Positions 13,962 to 27,200 of a stretch of 64,000 bases of DNA are shown here, piece after piece. Each line of letters opens with the position of its first letter. Within the stretch, counting starts at the first letter, position 1. Source of the DNA: Wuchereria bancrofti (Eukaryota; Nematoda; Chromadorea; Rhabditida; Onchocercidae); NCBI GenBank assembly GCA_005281725.1, contig SSBO01000003.1, positions 1,697,396-1,761,395 on the forward strand, in the 5' to 3' direction. A model generated the notes under the pieces. It saw only the letters and a program-made list of their open reading frames with translations, did no database searches and had not been told where the DNA came from. Both the position numbers and the translations under genes were made by a program.

Positions 13962-16886
13962 TTATTACACAATGCCAGTTTTAACTATGACAGTATTGTT
14001 AAAAATCTTTTTAAATTCAAAATTATTTAAATGCCAATCTTACAGCTACTTGAATAAATTATGTGCCAAAATTTGATCAGGAAGAGATTCAAAGGAATTT
14101 TTTATTTAAGAGAAAAAATTATATTAAATTATTTTATTATTCTGATTTCTTTTTCCTCAACCTTTCTTAAAATGGCAATTAAATTATATCATAACATACT
14201 ATCTGCAAAGATATGATAAGAAGAAATTGAATTAATTTAATTTCATTTTTCATTTTGATATGTTGCTAAATTTGTTCTTTGAAAACGGAAAAAATTTGTT
14301 TTCTGAAAATGACAGTAAAAACTAAAATTTTGAAGAGAGAAGCTAGCCTTGCGTTGAAGTGATTATGACAAGAAATGTCAAATTATTATTTGTATAAGGT
14401 TTATCATTTCTGATTATTCCAATAATTTTGATATTGGCCTCCAAATTGATAAAAAATAATCCCATTAGTGACACAGTGATGGCGTAACACAAATTTTTTT
14501 CTCATTCCATGTAAAACTTCAATCGATAAAAAATTAAAAAAAAAGAAAACTGAACAGCTTAAACAATAATCGTTTTTATTTCAGTTCTAAATGCAATTAA
14601 TTCATTTCACTTAATATATTTATTTAGTCGAATAATTAGAAGAAACTTTAAAAATAAGTACTTTAATTAACGTAATAAATGACAGAAATAAAATTAGTAA
14701 TTAATTTTCTATTATAAAATTGTTTCACAGCGGCTTTTTTTTATATCAACATGAAAAAAAAAGAACTTTATGAAATAAGATTAATTGAAAGAAAGAAACC
14801 ATAAACAAATAACTTTTTTTTTGCAAATATTGCATTAATAACGTCTTTTTTCTTTAAATAATACAAGAAATATGAAAAATATATTGGAAAATTATCAATT
14901 ATAATAAGCATTAACTCTTATAAATTCTTGATATCTTCAACAGAATTTTAATCAATAGAAGAATTATGAGTTCTTAAAAGATAATATCATGATATTTCAA
15001 TGATCAGTTAATTGAAATTATCTAAGACAATATATGACTAAAATGCCAATATGTTATAACTTCATCAAATTTCTGAAATTAGGAACCAAATTTCCTTTGT
15101 ATTAATTGCAAACCATGTTGTTTTCTATCATTTCAGATCGGAAATGATTTAAATAATAGAAAAATTTCGCATTATTTTTTTGCTTCATTTAGCTACTGCA
15201 AATCTGATGAATTTTGTTAGATTGTATGAGTCGAACTGCGCAAAAGCATTTGCAAAGGAATTCTCTAAGAGTCAATCTGAAAAGCAATGTATAACTAACT
15301 CTGCTTCTGTTGAAATTCAAATGAAGTTCGAATTTTTTAAAGTGGAAATTTGCTAAATGCATGTGTGGCATAATCCGAAAATTCGAAAATCTTAAGAAAT
15401 GAAATGAAATTGATATGACCAATCGGATTCCGACACTGATAATGGCGACAACAGTATTTTATTTATTTCTTTAGCAAGAAGTGTAGATTGTTCTGCCTTC
15501 TGCTTGTATTTTGTTGAGTCTGTTGATATTGAATAAATTAACTTGCTCTGAGATTTTCCTATGCTAATTTTTCTAATATTTTAAGTCAAGTTACATTTTG
15601 ACATGTTTTTACTGATATTCTGATTTTGAAATGAATGAAAGATTCCTTGAATTCTTGGACCAATCAAAAATAAATCATCGAAGTAGCATCCTTAATCAGT
15701 TACCTTATCACTTTCCCTGAAGAAATTAAAAACCCTTCTAGAAAAGTAGGATGACGAAAGGTCATTTAAATCAAGTAATTCGTTCCTGAATCTTTTTCGA
15801 CATTCAAACGATCGATGAGTTGAAATAAAACTTTCCTAACGCTGACTAGAAGAGAAAATGATATGTGCAAATTATCAAACAAACAGAAAAAATGTGCAAA
15901 TTTTCAATGCAAAATGCAAATTCAACGTTTTGAAATGATGAATAGACATTGGAATGAGTTGGAATGATTCGATCTTTTAATTCATTCTTATACTCAGTTC
16001 GAAATTGAGAATAATTTAGTCACTTTACCACATTCTATTACTTCTAGAAATATCGTTAACTTAACACATTACACTTAGAGTATAAAGTCATCATTATAAT
16101 ATCAAAACTTCTTGACTGAATTTTTTCGATAGTTCATTTCAGCTAATAATTCATAGTAATTCCGCTTTGATTTTTCATGCTTGCATAATATAAATTTAAC
16201 AGTTACCTAATAAATCAGAAGGCAATGTAATTTTTTTTTTAAATTTACTAATTACTATCTATACTTCGAATAGAAATGCTTCTTTTTGAAAAAATGAAAC
16301 AATAAAAGGCAATTATAGCAGACATATGACAAATTGAGCTAAAATATCATTCTATCGAGAGTAGTTCATTTCAGCTAACAATTGTAACAATAATGGTAAT
16401 AAGTAATTATTATTAGTATTAAAATATGTTGCCAAATGAAATTCAAATTTCTATGATTTACTTTGGTAGAAAGAATAAGTTTTTTTTACCAGCAATTGTT
16501 GCAGTAATTCGTATATCATTGACGCATTCACAGAATAAATTCGGTCAATTTTTCGATACTTACTTCATATCTCAAATTGTGAATTGTGCAAAAGCGACAG
16601 AACCGCCTCTCATAAAGTTACATTGAGTTGGTAAAAACTCATTTCCGCCTGCCAAATCATTTTGATATTAAATTTTCCAGTCATTTCGATTTCATAACAA
16701 AATGAAAATTGGCATAATACTAGAAAAAAAAAATTATCCAAAAGTGGCAATGAATTTTATATCACAACGAATGCGTGAAATAATATGACATTACATTCAT
16801 GGTGCAGGTGAAAATAATACATTTCCTGTAAAAAGATAGAATTTTTTAAAAATTATTTTGACAAGAAAAGGTCAAGTTGCTACGTG
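13962..16886. other. AT-rich spacer upstream of SLC7 gene
   Basis: This 2.9 kb of extremely A/T-rich sequence with many homopolymer runs lies upstream of the SLC7 start codon and before the tRNA. A 17-bp direct repeat (TAGTTCATTTCAGCTAA) occurs at 16130-16146 and 16362-16378. No exon with matching splice signals was found. The SLC7 promoter should lie near 14000. Confidence 0.6.
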
Positions 16887-16959
16887 GCCGGATTAGCTCA
16901 GTGGTTAGAGCGTCTGTCTTGTAAACAGAAGGTCGCAGGTCCGATTCCTGCATTCGGCA
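16887..16959 (+). tRNA. tRNA-Thr (UGU anticodon)
   Basis: A full 73-nt cloverleaf can be drawn: acceptor stem GCCGGAT pairing with ATTCGGC (one G-U), D-arm GCTC/GAGC with the AGTGGTTA loop, anticodon stem TCTGT/ACAGA with loop CTTGTAA (anticodon TGT), and T-arm GCAGG/CCTGC with a TCCGATT loop. The discriminator base is A. The internal promoter boxes match the A-box (TAGCTCAGTGG) and B-box (GGTCCGATTCC) of pol III genes. There is no intron. It decodes ACA threonine codons. Confidence 0.95.
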
Positions 16960-18219
16960 TACGCTTGTTACGTTGTACTATTCATTACCGTTATGTATTG
17001 TGAATAGTGTAATCTTAACCCACATTTTCGTGGGAGCTATTCTCTCTGCTGTTAACTGACCCAGTCACGTGTGATCGCACATGCACTTACGAGCACGTGT
17101 CCTTCAATCCCATCTTTTCATTTCGGTATCTTTAGCTCAAGGTCATCCAACTGCAGAAACATGAAACGCATCATGACTCTGTGATTTGGTAGATTCTCTA
17201 ACCATCGCATCGTACATACCTTATGGTAGTTTAATGTCAATTCCCAAATTTAAATTTAAGAGATGAGTTCTTGTGACGTTGATGACGTAATACTTTGCTA
17301 GCAACTTTTAACAACTCAGACACTTAACAGAATTGTATATGAAAAGAGACCATCGAAGAAAATGAATTAATTGGTAGCGTGCACTTATGTACAACAATCG
17401 TTTCACACGCCCGTGAATTGCGATAGACAATGGGTTCTGTCGTTGTGTAGCTTTTCTTTCGTAACATTCACACGTTTGTGGGAGACAATCTGCTCTGCTT
17501 TTATTCTTAGTAACAATATTCGGCCATTTCATTTGTTCTAAAATACTTTGCTAGCTCAAACGTGAATTATAGTTAGTTAAGTTCATATTATACTATCATT
17601 TATGTATGATATCTTTTATCGTATAACATTCCACTCTCATCTTTTTCTGAAAGAATTGAAATTTCCCAATCAAAATTTATTCTTTGCAACAAGTATGATA
17701 CTACTTTACTTTCCGTGTATATCGGATTAACGTTTGTTTAATTCCGTCATGATTTCGTGGTGTAAAAAAAGGAAAAATCTTTCAAAATTCATATAACTAT
17801 AAATTTAATCTCTAATTATTACTGCTTAATTAATTTCTTTCATGAGTTGATTGAGGAAGTAAAAAGCATCTATATGGGAAGTAATTGCTAGAAATATGAA
17901 ACATTTGGTTACTACTTAGAGGCCGTGTTTTGTTGATTCCGTTTGCATGTGTACCGTTTCATGTTAGTGTTTATTGTAAGAGAAAACAAGAATGTTTCAG
18001 TATTTATGTCTTTGTTTGCGAGATATGTTTATTAAAATTTATTAAGACGGAGGGAGAAAGAAAGACAGAAGATATCTGCGGCTTTGTTTGTTTTAATTGT
18101 TTGATTATCTCTTTATGCTCTCAATGAGAACATATAGTCGTCTTTTTCCCATTAATCATAAACCGTTTTATTCAGTTAGAACCTTTGTTGTTTGTCGAAT
18201 AAACATATTTTTTTTTAGA
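16960..18219. other. Intergenic region between tRNA-Thr and the Tudor gene
   Basis: This 1.26 kb has a local rise in GC at 17000-17300 that holds the regulatory motif cluster listed separately. The remainder is AT-rich. Open stretches at 17308-17532 (-) and 17930-18127 (+) show no recognisable protein features. The promoter or outron of the Tudor gene should lie in the distal half. Confidence 0.55.
17066..17290. promoter_or_regulatory. Cluster of E-box and CRE-like motifs
   Basis: Two CACGTG E-boxes occur at 17066-17071 and 17094-17099, 28 bp apart. Two TGACGT half-sites lie at 17274-17279 and 17283-17288, the second extending to TGACGTAA. CACGTG is bound by bHLH-leucine-zipper factors and TGACGT by CREB/ATF bZIP factors. 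Their grouping in a GC-richer island within AT-rich DNA suggests a regulatory element. Its target could be the divergent SLC7 gene or the Tudor gene; function is inferred only. Confidence 0.35.
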
Positions 18220-21200
18220 ATGTATAAAACAAATAGCGACAAAGGGACTACACCTAGTGGTCGTGACATAGTGCCAGTTTCAACAGTGCAAGGATATGTT
18301 CAGAAAGGATTCTTCTATAAATGTCTTCTTAGTAAGTTATTGATTTTGTTTTGTGGATGAGATTGATCACTGAAACTGAAAAGTCTTTCTGGATTCTAAA
18401 TTTAAGCTTAACGTTATGATAATATTACGCTTACTGGTAATTTGTCGCCTACAAACATAATTTATTGTAATTATATGAGTTCAATTACGGAATTACTTTT
18501 GCATTTTTATTTAAAGACAAAGTTTTGGACATCGTAATGTTTTTAACTTATTAAATTCTGTGTGAACTAAAGTTCTGGCATCAATAATTATATGATATTT
18601 ATACCATTCTTTTTATAATCCCTTTACAGACATCGCAAACATTTTGAATATAAATATATTAATGTTTTACAGATGTTGATTTATTTTCTGATCTCTTAGT
18701 TTCATTTCATTAACCATCTACAATTAGACGATTTACTAATATTAACACTTTATTTGAAGAAGATATATCAAAGGATCTGGATAACTACGGTTTAATCCAT
18801 AAACCTATTCGGATGGCGTTAGCTACACGGATCCAGATGTCTAATTTACCGCCTTTGCTATTACCAGCAATTGCTGAAGAATATGTTCGAGCTCGTATCT
18901 CATATGTTGCTGGTTGATTTTTATAGTTAACCGAATTATTTTTAGTCATTTTGAGTTGATAGATTGCTTGAATGTTGATTCTTCGTTTTAGATTCCAATA
19001 GACTATTTGTGCAGCTGGAGAGTAATGCACGAACAATAATAAAAATAAATGAAGCAGTTAGAAGTCTTGCAAAACAAAAACACGAACCGTTATGCAATCC
19101 AGAATGTGGTACCGTTATAGCAGCATTGTAAGTGTTTTTGTTTTGCATAAAAATATTTCATTTTTGTTTGGCATAAAAATATTTCTCAAATATTTCATGC
19201 CATGCGAATAATTTTTGTCTTTTAGCATGCGTTTTACATATGTCTTCTCAATTATGATATAAATCAGAAGAGATATTTCCAGATATTCACTTGATCGTCT
19301 CTACTATCGAGCCTCTGTTTGCTCTAAAGCTGGCATTGATTCTATGGTTGTAAGTTTTTCTTTGTCTCTTTGTATCATATATAACATTGGAAGAACAGTT
19401 ATTGCACTTATTCAAGTAGTAATAGTGTCGTTATTGCGCACCATTACTTTGTAGGATAATTTCAAATCGTTTCATTTCCACTTTTATTAAGGTTTTTTAT
19501 ATTGATTACGGGAATATGGCATCCATCAACATCAACGACGCTTTTGTATTGGAAGATGCATATTTATTATCAGTTCCTCCACAGGCTGTACAACTGATCA
19601 TCGAAGATGTAACGAAACCTCGACTTACGCCGGAACAGATCAAAAATTTGCTCACTGATCAAACTGTTGATGCACAGATAAGTACGTCTTTTTTCAAAAA
19701 CTCATATCCACGAAACTCTTATAGAATTCTAAAACATGATTGTAGAATAAAAAGTACTGATCGTATAGCAGACATGTTATAGCTACTAAGATTATGAATT
19801 GATAAATAGACCCTCAGTAGGTCGGACTAGCATGAAAGCTGTTTAGTTATAAGCAATTTATGTTTATAAACATAAATTCAGTTGATTTTCCTCTGAATAT
19901 TTGTATAAAAAGTGGAAAGATTATGGAATTTAGTCTTGCATTTTATAAAATTTCAAGGTCTTTATCGTTTATTCAGAGCCTGAATTATAAAATACTCTTT
20001 TTTAATCTTCCTGCTCATATCCCTGTAATAACACTTAGTATTACCATGATCTAAAGTGTCACTACCAACTCATCTTTTTAGACAGTGTAAGCGAGAATGG
20101 AGAATCATTTATTGCAAAGTTGTTTGTGAAAGATGAGAAAAACAGAATTGTTAATCTCACCGAAGTAATACTCGGTGAAAGACCAGCGCCAACACTGCCT
20201 GTCCCAAAGCGTCGGTTTTTTGTTATTGATTAATATTGTTTGTTTTTTAAGTTTTTGTATCATCCAGCTATATCGTTTATCCAGAACCAGAAATAGTTCT
20301 TTGACTTAATTGGTATTACTTAGGTTGCGTCGTATGTCACACAGTTAAGTGTAGAAATTTTGAATAATGCTCATTATCCCAGCTTCAAAAACTCTACTAT
20401 TTTATTACTTTCTGAAGGATTGCTCTTTATTGTTATTTTCACATTAGGATGATTTTCTTCCACTTTTTGGTTTTCAAATAATTTAAGTTACGAAGAATTT
20501 ATAGCGGTTACTAATGACAGTTTTTGGAATGCTGAGAACGAGTCAATGGAGTATACATGCCAAAGTAAGTCGTCATTCCTTGATTTTAATGAATTTAGGT
20601 TTTCTTACGATTACATGTGGATTTCCAAATTTTACTCATTAATAGGAAAAATACTGAAGAATTATTATTCAGAAACAATTCCATTTATAGTTTTGGCAAT
20701 ATTGGTAAGTTTTGAAAGACGTAGCTATTGAAAGTAATCATAACAGAAGATTTGAAGATAATAATTTTTCAATATTTTTTTTTTATTTGAAGATAATTGG
20801 AAAAGAGCTTACGAGAGTAATTGTAAAACAGGAAGTTTTTCAAACAACTTTCGTAGTAACAGCGGTCGCAATTTCAACGACTACAGCAGTGAGAATGCTA
20901 CAAGAACAGGTAGTGGAAGTAGGTTCATTAGAGTCACATTAATTGTGGATTTAGTAGGTGGTTTTATGAAATTTTTTGTACTTATTTGGGGATTTAATGA
21001 GATCTTTGCAGCGTATCGTAATTATGGAGAGGCTGGTCAGTATCCGGTTTATCGTAGAAGTGGTTTTGCTAAAGATGAAAGAGATAATGAAAGATTCATT
21101 CGTAGTAATTTTACTGGATCTTCTCGTCTCAGCAGTAGCGGAACTAAAGGACGTAACAGTGATACTAGCTTTCGTTCAGGTTTTGCTGAATCGAGAGGTA

Positions 21201-24200
21201 AGGATACTTTTGGTAAACTAATGTTACAAGTTTTAAATTTTTAACTCCAGATAGAGAAAACACTAAAATCTTCATATAACTTTTAACAAAACTTACAGGG
21301 AGCCATCATACATCAGGAAGAAGAGATTCGCCTCGTCCTTTCTTGGATCGTAATATCCATGTTTGTTGTTCCATATATTTTTTCCTACCATATTAGCTTA
21401 TCTTACCGTGTCATATTTTTCGAATTTTTACTTGTTAGCCAAAAAGATCATTTGTAGAATTATGATACCTCTGTTGACAAAAGCGGTTGGAAGTCGGGTG
21501 ATTGGGTAATGGCACCTAATACAAATGTGGTAAAAAGTGAACCGGAGTGCTTTTTAAACAATGGTTTCAAGAAAAAGGAGAAAGATATGCAGAACTGGTC
21601 TGTGAATGAAGGTGCATGGGAAGTAAATAATGCTGGTTGCAAACTTGTTAATAATAGGAATCAAATCGGAATATCAAAAAATGCTACGGCCAATTCAGAA
21701 CACGATGTTTTTATCAATACTGGGAACTGCAAAAGTGCAGATTCTGTGAGATATATATATATACATACATTTTCTAGTTTTTTCTCCTTTAATCTTTTTT
21801 TTTACTATGCATAAAATCTAGGAGAGATTTACGTACATTCTTTAGTATTTTTAGGTGTGATTGGGTCGTAAGGTTTCCTTTAACACTTCTTTAAGGTCAT
21901 TTTTACCTTTACATGTCTTATGTTTCCTTACGACGTTTCGTTGTGAAACAAAATAGCAAGAAAGTGAGAAGTAGATGTTGTCTTATAAGTCTGGCAAACG
22001 GAGTTAAGCTGTGTAAGAAGATTGGGAAGCTGAGTGACCGACCGTCAGCGAGAAATTGAGATAGAATGACATTATAAAAGAGTTCGACTGACATATCTGC
22101 TCTGTCAGCTTGAGGATGAGTACCATCCTAATGGACCAAAGAGTCCGGAGGATCTTGACGAATACACTTTGCAGCGTTTTTCATGTAAATCTCAAAGTTT
22201 AATAGTCGCTATGAAAATTAGCGATGAATCATTAATGCTTTTTCATCCTTTTTCTATTTTAATAATTTCTAATTCAGTCGCATTGGTTTCCAGTATTTGA
22301 GATCCCTACTAATTGAAGATTTCAGTGTACTGAATTGGTTGAATCTTCTGGAATTTTGCCGATAAATGCATCTGAGGTTGCAGTGCCATTTGATTTGAAA
22401 GTTGGTGCAAAAGAAGCTGATGGTGCTAAAACTACAACTAGTGAAGATCTTTTAAACTATAGGGTAATCTAGTTGCAAATTACTGTTAAAGCATTGCAAG
22501 CATTTTTCTACACATTGTTTTTCAATTTGAGAGGGCGTTCACTTTGGTTTAGCCATATGTTTGATCTGTTATATTTACGTTGGGAACGATTTTTTTTTCT
22601 GGATTATGATCAAGTTAGCTAAGATTTAATGGATCAGTTTTTCATACTTCCTTATAATTTCATTATGGTTAATATTATTTTTAGAAATTAGAAATTGCTA
22701 ATCTCCTTGCACTCTTCATTTTTTTTTTTCTTTCGTTTTTGTCTTTACCCTACTTTTTAATTAGGCGAATAAAGATAAAGAGAACTTTTAAGATAAAGAA
22801 AAACTTACAGTAGCAGGTGTGCTATCGGACAAAAAATTGAGTGGTTTAGAAGTAAAGTAGCATATGTTGCTGACATTTTAAGAAAAAATTTTGCGCATTC
22901 AAAATCCTAAACTTTTTAGAGATGTAGAGCGGTATAATGGGGATCTTGATGTCTTGACGTAGAGTGGGAATGGGAATATTCTCATTCTTTAATAGTCTCT
23001 TTGTTTTTATTTAACGGGAAGATATAGCATGAGAGATAACATCATAAATTTTAGTAGCAGTGATGCTAAATTCTTATTTCCTATTTATTATTCGGTCCAT
23101 GAGAAAGACTATAATGTTTATGATGTCTTTAGGAAAACTTTCTTCACTTTGAGTGACTCTTCTTACTTGATAGTTCTTATCTATTTTTCTCTTGACTCTT
23201 TTTGCTTGACTCACTCTTTTTGCTTGATAAATTTTCATTAATTTTCCTGCAACTCAATAACATGGGCGAGGATTTTTAACTGGCAAAGTAAACAACGGGC
23301 GTCTACTTTCATTATCGTTGTTTTTTTTTTCAAAACTGTTAAAAAATCCTATTTAGGAGTTGTCATCAGGTGCACTCGATCGTATCGAACCATCAAGCCT
23401 TGATCAAATTAAATTCGGTGACACTGTTGATGGTCTTCTCTCAGATAACTTGGTGAGATCTTGTTATTTTCATGAGTCATGGGTTTTTCGAATTTTTATG
23501 AATTCATTGTGTGTGTATCACTTACTTTGGTTTTTTTAATCTGGTCCGTATTTGGTTTTTTATTTGGAGGCAGAAGAAGTAGCTTGACCCAAACTCAAGA
23601 AAACTGATTACTGTGACTCATTATTTTTTTTACTAGTTTTCAATTTTAATCAAAGTTTTGGTAGGAAATTTTACGACAATCTTCTTTACTTATATCATGC
23701 GTGTGTTTAGGAGGAAGCTGACCCATTATCATTTTTTGTGCAGTTGAACCGTGACAAAAATAATATTGAGCATTTGTTGTTGTCGGATACACAATTACCA
23801 GTCAATCTTCCAAATCTGTCTTCTTTCGAAATTGGTCAGGCTTGTATTGCCCTTTTCATGGGAGATTATTATCGAGCAGAGATCATTGGCGAAGAAAATA
23901 ATAAGTATATTTTCAAGTCTTGATATGAAGTTGATAAGAAATCCAAATATGTACAAGAAATTATAATTATAAGTGACTAGTTTGTTCCACTGCTTAACGA
24001 AAGTATTTGTAAACACAAAACAATAGTTAAGATCAATTTGAGATTCTTCATTTTTTTTTTTCTGAAGAAAAACATTTGTAACACTTACATACTTTACAAT
24101 ATGCTGAAGCGTTGAATGTGATTTAGCTCCTCTGCATGTGTAATTTTTTTTCCGCAAATTCAGCATGCGTTTTTTAATCGCTAATGAAATTCAGTATATG

Positions 24201-27200
24201 TTTTTTATAATCTTATCGTGAAATTCCGAAGCAATCTTTTTTTATCAAACAATTTTACTTTTTTCCCTTTACTCGTTTAATAAGCTATAAACAAATGAGA
24301 TAAAAATTATTTATTTTAAAGGAAAAAAATCCTGTTCGTTGATTATGGTAACGTGGAATATGTGGATGCATCTATGCTTTATGTTATCAATAATTCTCTT
24401 CCCCAGCAGTTCTATACGTCAAGAAGAATGGCGTTCCATTGTCGATTGCACGGTGTTATGCCAGTAGCTTATAAAGTCAGTTTGTTCATTTATTGAAATA
24501 ATCATGTTTTCCAGGAATTTACTGCTGAAAGTTTAGTAGTAATTGTGAGATTACACTTTTGTTTTCAAAATATGTCACTCTGAGAAGAACGAGTACTATA
24601 ATTGTAATTGTGCCACAATTCATTTATTCCAATAACTCGAAGTACGAAGTTACATTTTTTAACATTATTTTAATAAATGCTTTCGGGTTTCAAATATTGT
24701 AGAGATTTTTTCATTCTCCTCATGGATTTTTCCCATTTTTTTCATTCTTCCATATCGGAAATGTCTTTGCAATTCGGGATTATTGTCAATTGGAATTATT
24801 AGATGAAACTTTAAGTGATTGGAAAAAGTGCTCTTTATGATCTGAAGAAATTATTGTTTGACTAAAGTGATGTGATACAATCTATCAGCAGCTTTATAGA
24901 TCAGCATCTCACCTGGATTAAAGGAAAATAATTTAAGCTAACATTATGAGAATCTCCAATAAAGTTTGCTGACAATAATACGAAGTGAGATGGCAGAGTG
25001 TTGAGGAACGAAAACGAAATTTGAACAATTTTGCAAAACTAGTTCTTTTGTGGTGTGATTCTCGAGAGAGTTACCACTTACAGTTTTCTGTCCTTCGAAA
25101 ATTTTATGATATACATAATCCAATTTGTTTTTTTTTTAAGCATGCATTCGATCCAGAAGCTCGGAGGTTATTCTCGAAATTAATCGCTGATCAGAAGCTA
25201 CTCATTTGTTTCTTACTGCAGTCAGTCAAAGGTATCTATGAAGTAACGATTATGCTCAGTAATGGACACGTCGTTTCCGATATCCTGATCTCAAGGTGCA
25301 TGTTTAAAAAGAAATTCTTTGGATTTCTAGAAGTTATTGGCATTTCAAGTTGTCACTGAATGCTTTTTTAATATAATGCAGAATTTCCAGAGGTTTCGCA
25401 GTTCCATTCAAATGGGGCATCGGACCATCGTTTCCACTTTATGAAACATTGCACATTCTTCGATCCGACGAATTTGATCATGTTCATCCCGTCTTTACTG
25501 TTCAGTTATCAGATAGCCTTCCACAACTTGAGCGGGTGAGTTAAAACTTATGTGAATGTTTAAGAAATTAAAGGTTGATATCTTACACGGTAAGATTCCC
25601 TATTATGATTTCGAATTTCTTAATTATGTAGGAAGGAAAATCACCGTTCAGAATTTTTTCCTGATTCCTCATGGATTTTATCCTTGTGTACATACATATT
25701 CTTAACTATTCTTAATATTCTTAACTAACTGCAAAGAAATAATTTCGTGATCGATTTCTTTAAAAACGAACTCTGAAAATGCTACAGTTAACACAAAGGT
25801 GATTCGAACCAGTTTGCATTAGTAGATTTTTCAATCATCATTGTGCTGTTCGTATGGATTATCATATGGAATAAAAAACAAAAAAAAAGCAAATAGTGCT
25901 ACCGAACTGCAACATCTCTTGTAAGGAAATGAAATAAGTTTTTAATGGTTTCTTCCCGAATTTTCAGTTAAACAACGAATATGTGGATAGCAAAAAAATA
26001 ATGGAAACACCACAAATCGGTGATGTTGTTATTTCATACTTCGATGAATCACCGTATCGAGCAGAAATCATTGCCATTGAAATTAGCGATGATAATACAG
26101 TATATCATGTGCGTTATGTTGATTATGGGAATGAAAGCATATGCACCAAAGAAGAATTGTTCGAGCTGGATAGGGATCAGCAACCTGATGTAAATTTGTT
26201 TATTTCATCTGATATACGTATAAGTGAAGTTCGAATTACAGTAAACACTGCTTTATTAATCGAAATATTGAGCGAACAATGTATGCAAGAATAATATTGT
26301 TCAACCACATTTATTTCATCTATCCAATATGAAATAAAGGATTTGAACAATAAAAAACTGCATTAATTTTATACCAATCTAATATTCTTGCGAAACACTT
26401 TTATTTTCCAGTGTTTCTAATGAGAAAGGTGGGAAAGATGTGATTCCAGTGTTTTGACTGCTTTGAATTTTGAGACCAATATTATAAATCAGTGATACAA
26501 TAAGCGTTTTACGTTATTTTTGTATTTACTATGTTCATGCGAATATTCATTTAATTCTTTCTTTACTTTTTAGGAAATACTTTATACTCCTCGACAAGGT
26601 TTCCGATGCCGAGTCGATGGTGTACGACCTTTAAGTTGTAAGACAGAGTGGCCTGAAAAAGCACAGAAATGCATCGACAATTTGTTAGCTCCTTCCGCTT
26701 CATTTGAAGCTGTTGCTGGTAGTCCAAGTATAGATGGAGTTTATCCTATTAGGGTTAGTTTTACCTAGAACAAAGGGTGCATTGGGACATATTTCAGTAT
26801 ATATCGGTCAATTTATCGTTTCTCAAAGAATCATGGCTGAGAGACACGTACAAGAAAATTTCAAAGATTTTTGAAAACTAATAAAATAACTGATAGTAAC
26901 AGATCATGGTACTCAAAAATCAACTGAATGAAGAAAATGACATCGGAAATGGTGAAACTGATAACGCAAATGATAAAGTTGAACTGGCAAGCTGGTTGAT
27001 TTCAAAGGGTTATGCAGAAATGCAGGATATTTGGCGAGACTACCCGGTGAAGAATTTGTTATCCGATGGGGAACATGAATATGAAATGTTCATCACAGAA
27101 GTCGATGAGCAGATCATTCGTGCACGGCCATATGTTTTTGTTGAACAATATAACAAAATGAAGAAGGCATGTTATGCAGATTATTGATTTGGTCTTTCTG

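Noticed and set aside
15189..15422. 77-codon minus-strand open frame in the spacer
   Set aside because: No splice partners, no motif and composition like the surrounding AT-rich DNA.
18673..18727. Possible extra exon (DVDLFSDLL) at the start of the Tudor gene
   Set aside because: It is followed by an in-frame TAA at 18711, and the only nearby donor/acceptor pair gives a 29-base intron in the wrong phase. Splicing 18331 to 18760 is in phase without it.
20211..20233. Stop codon reached by reading past exon 20082-20210
   Set aside because: The GTCGGT donor at 20211 joins in phase to 20505 and onward through the rest of the Tudor protein, so the gene does not end here.
23795..24166. 123-codon minus-strand open frame
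   Set aside because: It lies antisense to a Tudor core exon (23711-23904) and the following AT-rich intron, with no recognisable motif.
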